A DNA stretch of 39,347 nt from Nitrospinota bacterium (lineage in GTDB: Bacteria > Nitrospinota > Nitrospinia > Nitrospinales > VA-1), in the NCBI GenBank assembly GCA_013349585.1, contig DUZG01000002.1, positions 1 through 39,347 of the forward strand, given 5' to 3'. Both the position numbers and the translations under genes were made by a program. The notes beneath the pieces were generated by a model. It was given only the letters and a program-made list of their open reading frames with translations, ran no database searches and was not told the DNA's origin. Of the stretch, positions 31,994-39,347 are shown piece after piece. Positions within the stretch are counted from its first letter, which is position 1; the number at the start of each line of letters is the position of its first letter.

Positions 31994-33079
31994 TTAAATT
32001 GCTCCGTAACCATTGCAATCAGTAAAATGCTTTCTGACAAAAGGAGAAGTCATAGTTGAGAGCAACCCACCATAATTTAAGCTAGCCCTTACCTCATCCC
32101 CCACTTTAATACTATTGCATTTGCTATCCAGAATAATGTGGTCGCTACTTGATCCAAGGAGTTTGAGCTTGTTATTAAAGTTTAATCCGGAAGGCATAGC
32201 ATCTTGATTTCCTAAGGCAACAATTACTCTCTGATGAATTCCTCTATTTTGAAAGCTAGGTATATTTCCAAAAGCATCTTGACCTATTTTTCCGAAGGGA
32301 AGAGATGGCTTCTTCTTGGACTCAATAACTTCAGCAACTAGTTGAAATGCGCCAGTATGCAAACCTGGAATCGCCTTTCGGTTAACAGTTTCACAGCCTA
32401 AAAGAATAGATTCACCTAATCTAATATTGTTAACCCTGCCTACATTTTGGCAAGACTTAAACCATTCATGGTTTGCTGAATTTCCTCCTGAAATTATTTC
32501 AAGATTCATTTGAAATTCTTTTTCCAATGAATCAACCAATTCGGAGAGTTTCTGCATATTTTTATCGTCAGGTATAACTCCACCGTAGCAAGCCAAATTG
32601 CAGCCAATTCCAATTATTGCTAGATGGGGTAGAGAAAGCGTTTTTCGGATAAATTGTGATAGGTCAGAAAGGAGTACACCTTCTCGCAGATCCCCAAGTT
32701 CAGCCATAATGATAACCTGATGGATTTTATTTTGTTCTTTTGCGTGGTAGGAAAGTTTTCTGAGTGTCTCCATTTCAGTATTCAAACTAATATTCACATT
32801 TTTAATAATGGATTCAGTCTGACTTAAAGGTGTGCGTAAAAGAACAAATGGAATTGATATTCCCGCCTTTTTCATTCTAACAATATTTTCAATACGTGAG
32901 TCCGCAATGAATTTAACACCACCTTGAATCATTGCTTTAGCTACCGAAGGTTCTCCCAAAACTGCTTTAGTAACCCCCATTATGGAAACTCCCTTTCCCA
33001 TATATAACTCAGAAAGAAACTGTGCGTTTTTTTGAATCTGGAAAAGAGAAATTTCAATTCTAGGCATGAATAAATTCAT
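31994..33079 (-). CDS. PLP-dependent racemase of the alanine/ornithine racemase group
   Basis: This fold-type III PLP enzyme belongs to the alanine racemase N-terminal superfamily; the closest pattern is the ornithine racemase (Orr/YhfX) group. PLP lysine 38 lies in IMGVTKAVLGEPSVAKAM. SRIENIVRMKKAGI, EMETLRKLSYHA, IIMAELGDLREGV, SGGNSANHEW and RLGESILLGCE complete the barrel. The C-terminal beta domain carries GNQDAMPSGL and SSDHIILD. The ATG at 33079 has GGAAGGA right in front; later starts such as 33067 do not. The gene overlaps the end of the DUF1611 gene by 20 bp, so the two must be co-translated and probably act on the same amino acid. Confidence 0.82.
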   Translation of the reverse strand: MNLFMPRIEISLFQIQKNAQFLSELYMGKGVSIMGVTKAVLGEPSVAKAMIQGGVKFIADSRIENIVRMKKAGISIPFVLLRTPLSQTESIIKNVNISLNTEMETLRKLSYHAKEQNKIHQVIIMAELGDLREGVLLSDLSQFIRKTLSLPHLAIIGIGCNLACYGGVIPDDKNMQKLSELVDSLEKEFQMNLEIISGGNSANHEWFKSCQNVGRVNNIRLGESILLGCETVNRKAIPGLHTGAFQLVAEVIESKKKPSLPFGKIGQDAFGNIPSFQNRGIHQRVIVALGNQDAMPSGLNFNNKLKLLGSSSDHIILDSKCNSIKVGDEVRASLNYGGLLSTMTSPFVRKHFTDCNGYGAI

Positions 33080-34277
33080 CAATTCCTTCCAAACGATTGC
33101 TCCCTTTAATTTGTTTGTTTAAAAAGAGTTTTGAATTTTCTATCTTGATTTTTTGTTTCAGCTTTGGAAATTGATCGCTTAATGCCTGAACAAGTTTTTG
33201 GCATCCACTACTCAATATATCTGTCGTGGGCAATTTAAACTGCTGTTCATAATTATCTATGACTTCCAGAACTTCTTTTTCATTCATGTCTTCATGGCTT
33301 AACGCTATCGCTATTACTTTTGTTTTTGAAATAGTTTCAATCAGCTTAATTTCACTGTCTGGAGTCGGCATAGGTAAGGCAGGAAAATCACAGCGAAATT
33401 TTCTAGCGGGAGGGTGTTGAAGGATCACACCATCTGGCATACTTCCTTTCAATATCCCAATTGAACTCATGAAGGCAGGATGGCTGATTGCGCTCTGTCC
33501 CTCTACTAAAATAATATCAGGTTTTTCATTTCTAAATGCCTGGACAACGGAGTTTTCAATTTCACCGACCACAAACTGAGAAACGAGAGCATCTGTTGTT
33601 ACACCATATTTGGCTCCCTGCATTAAGCTGGTTTGGCCGGTTGCGACAAGCACCGACTTAATGCCAATATTGTTCAGGATTTTATTGAGTTCTACTGCTG
33701 TGGTCATTTTTCCACAAGCGCAATCTGTACCTAAGACAGCAATAACGGGAACATTTACTTCGGATATTTTCCCTGTAAAGAGATGCAAGTCTTTTAATGG
33801 AGGAGACTTCCTGATGTCTTTAATTTGGACGCCGTTTAACGCTGCAATATCGGTTAATTCTGGATCGTCAGAAAAAAACTGATGCAGGCCACTAATAATA
33901 TCCATCCCTTGTCTCATGGCATCCATAATAAGGTGCCGTTCTTCATTTGGAATAAAAGTTTCTAATGGGGCTTTTCCATAAATATAACAATCTGGAATAT
34001 CGGAAAGTTTATCCAAGGCATTATCTAAATCGGCAAAAATAGGAATGTTGCATTTTTCTTCATCTAATGCCTGTCCTGCATCCTTGCCAGCCAATGAACT
34101 ATCAATTACTCCAACAACGGAATAAATTTCAGAATGGCGGACTAATGCTGCAGCCGTTTTCCCATCTATTAAACCGAATTGGTTTTCGCAGTAGATCAGG
34201 GCTGTTTTTTTATGATTAGAGTTATCCTTCTTTATTTGTTTCCACTCTTGTTTAGCAAATAGTGTTTGATTTTTAAT
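33060..34277 (-). CDS. DUF1611 / DgcN-like P-loop protein, probable ATT start
   Basis: DUF1611 proteins combine an N-terminal Rossmann-like part with a P-loop part. DgcN, a characterised member, works in D-glutamate breakdown beside an N-acetyl-D-glutamate racemase. Here the P-loop is VLGTDCACGKMTTAVEL, followed by VATGQTSLMQGAKYG, VEGQSAISHPA and LQHPPARK. The first visible TTG (34094) cuts the conserved N terminus, because codons upstream read ALIYCENQFGLIDGKTAAALVRH, then YSVVGVIDSSLAGKDAG, clearly family sequence. Between that and the upstream stop there is no ATG, GTG or TTG. An ATT at 34277-34275 sits 6 bases after GGAG and is my preferred start. The downstream overlap with a racemase suggests a D-amino-acid pathway. 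Confidence 0.78.
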   Translation of the reverse strand: MKNQTLFAKQEWKQIKKDNSNHKKTALIYCENQFGLIDGKTAAALVRHSEIYSVVGVIDSSLAGKDAGQALDEEKCNIPIFADLDNALDKLSDIPDCYIYGKAPLETFIPNEERHLIMDAMRQGMDIISGLHQFFSDDPELTDIAALNGVQIKDIRKSPPLKDLHLFTGKISEVNVPVIAVLGTDCACGKMTTAVELNKILNNIGIKSVLVATGQTSLMQGAKYGVTTDALVSQFVVGEIENSVVQAFRNEKPDIILVEGQSAISHPAFMSSIGILKGSMPDGVILQHPPARKFRCDFPALPMPTPDSEIKLIETISKTKVIAIALSHEDMNEKEVLEVIDNYEQQFKLPTTDILSSGCQKLVQALSDQFPKLKQKIKIENSKLFLNKQIKGSNRLEGIDEFIHA

Positions 34278-34342
34278 TAGATTCTCCGTTTATGTTTAGC
34301 TTTCTCTTAATTTTATTTCGCTACTTTTGTGAATGGCATATT

Positions 34343-34654
34343 CTATTTTTTTTCCGTTCGATTCCTGGTAGGCAATACACTCATCTTTCTATCAAGACCA
34401 GAAACAGTTACTTTGATGTCATTTACAGAGGATTCGATATAACCCAGCAACCTTTCGACATTGTTTACCCCATCTAGGGTTTGGGTAGCTACTTTGTTAT
34501 TGGAAGAACAATTGCTGTCAATATTTTTGGTTCTAATTGTAGATTTTTCTGAGGCCACAGCTGAAATCGGATTGATCCATGGATTTAAACCATTCAGAAG
34601 CAAAGCAACGGTAAGTGCGATCATTATAAATTTTGTATAATTATCTATTGTCAT
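34343..34654 (-). CDS. Hypothetical single-helix membrane or secreted protein, 103 aa
   Basis: The N terminus (TIDNYTKFIMIALTVALLLNGLNPW) is one membrane anchor or an uncleaved signal. The remainder is a short soluble helical part (NNVERLLGYIESSVNDIKVTVSGL). I do not recognise the family by name; small MTIDxYTK proteins of this plan are common in marine bacteria. AGTGAG lies upstream of the ATG. The start overlaps the stop of a 51-codon frame (ATGA). Confidence 0.6.
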   Translation of the reverse strand: MTIDNYTKFIMIALTVALLLNGLNPWINPISAVASEKSTIRTKNIDSNCSSNNKVATQTLDGVNNVERLLGYIESSVNDIKVTVSGLDRKMSVLPTRNRTEKK

Positions 34655-34806
34655 TTTTTCTCACTTTTAATTATTATGCGTTTTATGTTTTTTTGGCCTT
34701 TAATGGACTTTCCTCCCAGCCTTCCAAACTTTTTGTTTTTGCTGAATATTGAAGGATTATCGATTTGTTGCTTCTCTCGTGCATTTAATGCATTTTTTGC
34801 GATCAT
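34651..34806 (-). CDS. Small basic protein, 51 aa, overlapping the next gene
   Basis: The frame from ATG 34806 encodes 51 residues, very basic in its second half (NKKFGRLGGKSIKGQKNIKRIIIKSEKK). Its TGA overlaps the ATG of the 103-aa gene in an ATGA arrangement typical of coupled genes. The N-terminal part reads IAKNALNAREKQQID. No ribosome site of normal spacing is visible and the function is unknown. The case rests on the overlap and composition. Confidence 0.4.
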   Translation of the reverse strand: MIAKNALNAREKQQIDNPSIFSKNKKFGRLGGKSIKGQKNIKRIIIKSEKK

Positions 34807-35191
34807 CTCTTTTAATTTGCCAGAGAGTTGTCGTAAACCTTAACTTCATGCATGAAATGAACTCGTATTAATGTGTTCAGCCGTAGGTACGGGCAAAAAA
34901 AAGCCACTCCATAAAAGGAGTGGCTATATTTTTAACCCTTTGCAGTATTTAATTGTCTTACTCGAATAAGAAATCGGAGGAAGTAGTTCTCAGTGTAAAC
35001 CTATTGGTCAGCTTTACAAGAAGATTCGGATTAATTTAAATTAAGGAGTCTTAAATAGTCAGCTGTGAGTCAATTCGAAGGCATATTTGGCTTTATTAAA
35101 ACCAAAGAGATAGGTCTCCAAAGATCAAGGTAGTTTTGATGGTTTTATTCCCTCAATAAAAATTAAACTCAACTTGCACAATCTGCTTTTA
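34807..35191. other. 385-bp gap with one terminator, otherwise nothing recognised
   Basis: No gene is seen. The stretch contains the hairpin at 34902-34925. The remaining AT-rich sequence includes a Met/His-rich out-of-frame stretch near 34845 with no coding support. Confidence 0.5.
34902..34931 (+). terminator. Intrinsic terminator, probably bidirectional
   Basis: AGCCACTCC pairs perfectly with GGAGTGGCT over ATAAAA. There are eight As before it and, after ATA, a T run behind it. It may serve transcripts coming from either side, though neither neighbour gene points clearly at it. Confidence 0.8.
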
Positions 35192-35599
35192 CTATTTTGA
35201 TAATTTCTTTTGCTCCTTGGATGCACCTACAGGTTTTCGGTGGAGACTTTTGAAAGCCGCGCCGTGCCCTGGAACAATCCAATCATCTTGGCCTAGCACC
35301 AACTCGCGGGACTTTTTGATTCCATGAGGGTCTTCCGCCAAAGGGTCTTCTTCTGGATAACAGTTTGGCCACCACCACAAATGCGTCAGAGCGTAATTCC
35401 CCTCCGCCGTTTCGATAAGCAAGCTCGCATCTTCATTCGTGTGGCCTGGTGTGCTAATGACTTTAATGCCGGGTTCCAATTCATAGTTGTCAGGGTGGTC
35501 CGACCAAATGTCATCTTTATAAATACCCCAAAAGTCAATAAGTGTGGCATTCGGAAATAGACCTAACTGTGTAATATGATCAGGATGATGATGGCTTGA
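35192..35599 (-). pseudogene. Metallo-beta-lactamase-fold hydrolase, 5'-truncated
   Basis: The frame reads HHHPDHITQLGLFPNATLIDFWG, the zinc motif HxHxDH with its following helix, then STPGHTNEDASLLIET (third zinc His), ALTHLWWWPNC and DDWIVPGHGAAF (last His). This is an MBL-fold protein lacking roughly the first 60 residues. Upstream of HHHPDH the frame stops at once (TGA, 35600-35602) and no normal start codon remains before a TTG at 35479. It is abutted head-to-head by a DAHP synthase remnant. Confidence 0.8.
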
Positions 35600-35739
35600 T
35601 CATTGAGGTTCAGCCCGACCCCTTAAAAGCATTTTCAGACGGACCACAACCCCTGAAACCTTACAAATTTTTCCGCATTATGAAAAACCTACGCCCTTTT
35701 GTAGAATTAATGGGGTGCTCCCTGAGACCCTCCTCATAA
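35587..35739 (+). pseudogene. DAHP synthase (aroF/aroG type) C-terminal remnant
   Basis: The plus-strand frame from GATGATGGCTTG reads DGLIIEVQPDPLKAFSDGPQPL, then RIMKNLRPFVELMG, to a TAA at 35737-35739. DGLxxEVHPxPxxAxSDGPQSL is the well-known C-terminal signature of type-Ibeta DAHP synthases, the first enzyme of the shikimate pathway. Only about 48 codons are left. The frame is closed just upstream (TAA in GTG-TAA-TAT). It is a relic joined to the MBL fragment. Confidence 0.72.
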
Positions 35740-35809
35740 AAGCACCGGCCTAACCTCTTGAATTTCTGAGGTTTTGGGTTTATTCTGAATCCGGTTTAGA
35801 CTTTATTTC

Positions 35810-35833
35810 CGAGGCATGATTTTGAATGCCTCG
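35810..35833 (+). promoter_or_regulatory. Leader hairpin upstream of glnD
   Basis: CGAGGCAT and ATGCCTCG form a perfect 8-bp stem around GATTTTGA, 20 bp before the glnD ATG. No T tract follows, so it is not a terminator. It could be an operator palindrome or a translation-affecting leader structure. Confidence 0.45.
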
Positions 35834-35853
35834 CACCTTGTGCAGAGCCTAGG

Positions 35854-38565
35854 ATGAATGAACTCTATTTAGCGAATCGCAATCTTTCTGAAGCGTATCG
35901 ACAAACACTTCAGGATAAAAATTCTACTCTTCACCCATCAGAAACATTTTCTGGCGAGACCGAGATAAATCCACAGAAGTATTATTTGGATTTCAAAGAT
36001 CGCGCCTTGAGGTTTGTCCACAACGAGACCGAACTTCTAAAAAAAGAATGCCTTCAATCTGACAATTCTCATCTTATCCTGCTCAAGCAAACGGCATTGG
36101 TTGACACCATTGTTCAAGCAGCCTTTGCTTCGGCACTATGGTTTTTCAATCGACAGAATAAACAGGACTTAGCTCAGGAAACTTTACCCCTCGCCATTTT
36201 GGCGCGTGGAGGTTATGGCCGAGAGGAAATGTATTTTCGGTCCGACGTAGATATTCAGATTGTTTCCCAGGCTTCTTTCGAAGATGAGAAAAAAAAATGG
36301 GCTGAAGAAATCATCGGCCATTTTGAATATCTTTTTATTTTTCAGGATATTTTCCCAGCTTCTGGCAATTCCTGCTACACCGAGAGCGAATCTATTGAAA
36401 AAGATCTTAGCCAAGAAAACATAACGCAGTTTCTTGCCCTACTGGAGCACCGTTTTGTTACCGGTAATATTTTTGTCTATAAAGAATTCAAAAGCTCGAT
36501 TAAAACCGTAAGCCTGATGCATCAGGAAGAAATCACCAAGCATTGCCTGAGTCACGGTGGCTATTATGAAGTTCAAAACACCGTATTTAAGCAGGAACCC
36601 GATATAAAAGAAGAATTGCAGAGATTATATTGGGCTCTCGCTTCTGTCCGCATAATTCAAAAAATTGAAAAGACCAATCAATTTGAATTATTAAATGACC
36701 TGTTTGCCAAAAATCTGATAAGCCCGCTAGCGTTCAAGAGTATGCAAAAGGGGCTCAATTTTGTATCTAAAGTACGCCTTCTCTTGCATACCCTTCAAAA
36801 AGGAGCTCATAGAGATGTAATGAGCTATGAAGTAAGGGGGAAAATAGCAGAGTCAATGGGCTACAAAGTAAGAGCGTTCTTTCAGGAATATTTTTTTGAA
36901 GCAGTATACCCGCTCAAACGATTCAGCCGTAATCTCTACTGGGAAAGCATGGCTGCCGACACCAAAAAGCAAAAAAATCTTTCTGAGTATTTCTCTTTAA
37001 ATACCCAGAACCAGATTTTCTTTGAAAAAGAGCCTGAGGTTTTATTTTCCAATAATCCTCTCTGGTTTTTTAAAGTTTTCATTTGGGTCGCAGAAAGAAA
37101 TTACTATCTGTCCTACGAAGTGATCCGGGCCGTCGAGCAGCATGTCGATCAGGCCTATCCGATTTTTACTGACGACGCTTCTAACCTGGAAATCCGGAAT
37201 TGCTTCAAACGGATTATTCGAGGAAAATATTTTTCAAAAGCCCTTCGCCTCTTGCACGAATTTGGGATACTCGAAAACTTTTTAATTCCTGAATTTAAAA
37301 ATCTTCGAGGTATGCTACAAGATATATACGTACACAAGTTTCCCACCGACGTCCACATTCTTTCAGCATTGGATGTCTTGAACGGATTGGAATTCCGAGA
37401 CACTGCCGACCCTTTTCTTGCAGAACTTTACCATTCGCAAAAGGATAAAACCGCCCTCAAACTTGCAGTGTTGCTGCACGATATCGGAAAAGGTATCAAA
37501 GTAGGAGACCAGAATGAAGAACTGGTAGGGGCTCGATTGATCCCAAAAATCCTAGAAAAGCTCGGGTATGACGACAAACCAAAACGTGTGAAAGACGTTG
37601 CCTTTTTGGTTGAAAAACACCTGACCATGTATGACCTTATGTTGCTCGACCCCGAAGCAGATGACACCTATGACATGGTACTCGATCTGGTCAATCATGA
37701 TAAGGAACGGCTAAAAATGCTGGTGCTACTTACCCATGCAGACCGCGGTGGAACCAAGATGAATATGTCTGCCACACAGATTCAACAATTGAAGCTTTTT
37801 TACCAATACACACTGCACCACAAAACACGTGAAAGCGTGCCAAACATCATTAAGCTTGAGTTTTTAAAAATGGTGCGATTGCCTCGCGAGTTGCAGTCGC
37901 AATTAGAAATTTATTATAAATTCAGTCAGTCCAAAAAATCGTTCATGGCTGAAATGTTGTTTAATCCTGACCAGCCTTCTGACTTGATCGTTTGCACCCA
38001 GGACACTCAAGGCTTTCTCCATAAAGTGTCTGCCGTTCTTGCGTACAATCAGCTCGACATAGTACAAGCCAATATCCAAACTATGAAAGAGAAAGTATTC
38101 GATGTCTTCAAGGTGATCAATTCTTCAGGTGGGCCTATCGATTATGGCGATTTCTTTTTCATACAGGATCGAATTCAGGAAGACCTGCAAAAGGTTTTTA
38201 TAGAGAAGCAACTTCTGTCTACCATTTTTAACGGCCGGACTTTTGCAAATAATGTAGAAAATACACGCTTTCAAAATATTAAGTTGAAAATGAAAATAAT
38301 CGGACGCTCCGTAAAGCTGGCTACCCATAACCTTCCCGGCACATTTATGATGGAGACGAAAGTATTTGCCGATGCAAATATGGAGTGCCAGAAAGCAGTT
38401 CTTCATACGCATCAAGGCACAGCCTCTAATGTGTTTTATTTACGCCCGAAGGATGTATCAGAAATATTGAACCATCAAGATCATTTCATAAAAACTTTCA
38501 CTAAAGCCCTGACACCGCTTCTCACCGGGAAATCTATATTTTTGCAGGAGAAAATAAAAAATTAA
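35854..38565 (+). CDS. glnD: GlnD-type bifunctional PII uridylyltransferase / uridylyl-removing enzyme
   Basis: This is a sensor of glutamine that uridylylates and deuridylylates PII proteins to control nitrogen assimilation. The order is the full GlnD plan in 903 residues: nucleotidyltransferase with GGYGREEMYFRSDVD (residues 119-133, catalytic Asp131 and Asp133); helical linker; HD hydrolase with LAVLLHDIGKG (His542, Asp543) and VEKHLTMYDLMLL; two C-terminal ACT domains (DLIVCTQDTQGFLHKVSAVLA, then LATHNLPGTFMMETKVFADANMEC). GRGE of classical GlnD is GREE here, a mild deviation. The ATG at 35854 follows CCTAGG; a second ATG is next door at 35858 but out of frame. A TPR gene overlaps its stop. 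Confidence 0.9.
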   Translation: MNELYLANRNLSEAYRQTLQDKNSTLHPSETFSGETEINPQKYYLDFKDRALRFVHNETELLKKECLQSDNSHLILLKQTALVDTIVQAAFASALWFFNRQNKQDLAQETLPLAILARGGYGREEMYFRSDVDIQIVSQASFEDEKKKWAEEIIGHFEYLFIFQDIFPASGNSCYTESESIEKDLSQENITQFLALLEHRFVTGNIFVYKEFKSSIKTVSLMHQEEITKHCLSHGGYYEVQNTVFKQEPDIKEELQRLYWALASVRIIQKIEKTNQFELLNDLFAKNLISPLAFKSMQKGLNFVSKVRLLLHTLQKGAHRDVMSYEVRGKIAESMGYKVRAFFQEYFFEAVYPLKRFSRNLYWESMAADTKKQKNLSEYFSLNTQNQIFFEKEPEVLFSNNPLWFFKVFIWVAERNYYLSYEVIRAVEQHVDQAYPIFTDDASNLEIRNCFKRIIRGKYFSKALRLLHEFGILENFLIPEFKNLRGMLQDIYVHKFPTDVHILSALDVLNGLEFRDTADPFLAELYHSQKDKTALKLAVLLHDIGKGIKVGDQNEELVGARLIPKILEKLGYDDKPKRVKDVAFLVEKHLTMYDLMLLDPEADDTYDMVLDLVNHDKERLKMLVLLTHADRGGTKMNMSATQIQQLKLFYQYTLHHKTRESVPNIIKLEFLKMVRLPRELQSQLEIYYKFSQSKKSFMAEMLFNPDQPSDLIVCTQDTQGFLHKVSAVLAYNQLDIVQANIQTMKEKVFDVFKVINSSGGPIDYGDFFFIQDRIQEDLQKVFIEKQLLSTIFNGRTFANNVENTRFQNIKLKMKIIGRSVKLATHNLPGTFMMETKVFADANMECQKAVLHTHQGTASNVFYLRPKDVSEILNHQDHFIKTFTKALTPLLTGKSIFLQEKIKN

Positions 38566-39238
38566 ACATCAACAATCATTGATAACAACCTTGCTGCTAA
38601 TATTTTCAGCATTGGCTAGCCTGTCATTCGCTCATAATTCAGAAGCAGAACCATATGATGTTGCGCTCAAGAAAGCCCTTGAACTCGATAAAAATGGTTT
38701 TTACGAAGAGACCATAGAATATTGGAAAGAATCACTCAAAGGTTCGCCAACAAATATTAGGCTGTATTCCAGCCTAAAAATATCAGGAACCTATACCCGG
38801 CTGGGCAACCTGATTCGCGCTGAAGAGATTTCCCAGGCTCTTACAGAAAGCCATCCAAACTATTATGAGTCATGGTTCAACTATGCTAATACTTCAGGTG
38901 CCCTAAAAAAATACTCCCAAGCCATATCTGCTTTCAAAAAAAGTATCGAGATCATACCCAAAGAAGGGTTAGGAAAGGTTGGCCTTGCTTTCGCTTATTT
39001 TGGCGATGAAAAACCCGACCTTGCCATTGCGGAGTTCAAGGGTGCAATGAGAATCTTTAAAGCGAAAAAAAACATTTCCTGGTACCGCGATTGCCGTCTG
39101 GCTATCAATCAGATAAAAGGATTTGCCAGATTCCCTCCAAAATTTGCCAACCTCTGGCTTGAGAAAAACCTAAAACGGGTTCAGGATACTTTTGAAAATT
39201 CGGTTCTAGATTTCGAAAGCATTCTCGAAGCCAAATAA
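38561..39238 (+). CDS. Secreted TPR-repeat protein, probable ATT start
   Basis: This periplasmic TPR protein has repeats read as YDVALKKALELDKNGFYEETIEYW, SWFNYANTSGALKKYSQAISAF and GLGKVGLAFAYFGDEKPDLAIAEF. The first TTG (38579) gives ITTLLLIFSALASLSFA without any positive charge. Starting at the ATT of 38561-38563 yields KHQQSLITTLLLIFSALASLSFA, a textbook signal peptide, 10 bases after GCAGGAG (38544-38550) and overlapping the glnD stop. I prefer ATT on those grounds. No catalytic motif is seen. It is likely an assembly or scaffold protein in the glnD operon. Confidence 0.7.
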   Translation: MKHQQSLITTLLLIFSALASLSFAHNSEAEPYDVALKKALELDKNGFYEETIEYWKESLKGSPTNIRLYSSLKISGTYTRLGNLIRAEEISQALTESHPNYYESWFNYANTSGALKKYSQAISAFKKSIEIIPKEGLGKVGLAFAYFGDEKPDLAIAEFKGAMRIFKAKKNISWYRDCRLAINQIKGFARFPPKFANLWLEKNLKRVQDTFENSVLDFESILEAK

Positions 39239-39255
39239 AGCTACCGCCCCCCTTC

Positions 39256-39293
39256 AATATTAAAATATTTTAATACAAATTTAATATTTTTTA
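39256..39293 (+). terminator. Possible A/T-only terminator
   Basis: AATATTAAA can pair with TTTAATATT around 15 bases and a T run follows. The stem has no GC pair, so it is weak. It lies just after the TPR gene. Confidence 0.35.
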
Positions 39294-39347
39294 ATTTTCA
39301 TTTTATAGAATATATATTAATCTTTCTCCTCCTTTCTAAGGGAACGG

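Noticed and set aside
33610-33882. 90-codon plus-strand frame
   Set aside because: It is antisense to the conserved P-loop region of the DUF1611 gene and has no independent support.

Overview
The window reads as chromosomal DNA of an AT-rich Gram-negative bacterium. It has a paraquat-inducible/MCE lipid-transport locus, lipoprotein signal peptides and an RND exporter, all of which imply an outer membrane. A DabA/Mrp inorganic-carbon uptake cluster suggests an autotroph. A broken copper nitrite reductase next to an Rrf2 regulator would fit a nitrite-oxidising, Nitrospinota-like organism. That assignment is inference from gene content; no rRNA or marker gene in the window fixes the taxon.

Layout. 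(1) 1-6.3 kb: 5'-truncated pqiB, pqiC, a LolA-like periplasmic protein and an MMPL/RND transporter with a C-terminal cyclic-nucleotide-binding domain, in one tight operon for envelope lipid traffic. (2) 6.3-18.7 kb: a tRNA-Pro-like 3' fragment and terminator, a small hypothetical gene, a winged-helix regulator, then dabA, mrpE, F, G, a separate MrpA-C-terminal (DUF4040) gene, mrpB, C, D, a NuoL-like and a NuoM-like gene. Together they look like a cation-driven CO2/bicarbonate hydration machine built from Mrp and complex-I parts. A secreted hypothetical protein and a strong terminator close the block. (3) 18.8-23 kb: a heme-dependent N-demethylase-type (DUF3445) gene, a thioredoxin-fold protein without CxxC, a frameshifted HD-GYP gene, an Rrf2 regulator, and the frameshifted C-terminal third of nirK. 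(4) 23-26.3 kb: an acetolactate-synthase-like ThDP enzyme and an aldehyde dehydrogenase. (5) 26.3-31.6 kb: a formylglycine-generating-enzyme-like secreted protein, a CHASE-domain histidine kinase with at least six lesions, a small TPR lipoprotein, a 0.3-kb IS30 derivative keeping both ends, and a PD-(D/E)xK-like orphan gene. (6) 32-34.8 kb: a DUF1611 (DgcN-like) gene overlapping a PLP-dependent racemase, plus two small genes. (7) 35.2-39.3 kb: a head-to-head junction of two gene remnants (metallo-beta-lactamase fold and DAHP synthase), then glnD and a TPR protein.

Two features stand out. One is the composite Mrp-Dab-NuoL/NuoM cluster. The other is the density of decaying genes between 20.9 and 35.7 kb (HD-GYP, nirK, CHASE kinase, IS30, MBL, DAHP synthase). 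Several frameshifts there fall in A-runs, so read errors must be excluded before all of them are called real decay. Two or three intact-looking genes have no ATG/GTG/TTG at the right place but do have an ATT codon, two of them behind a Shine-Dalgarno sequence.
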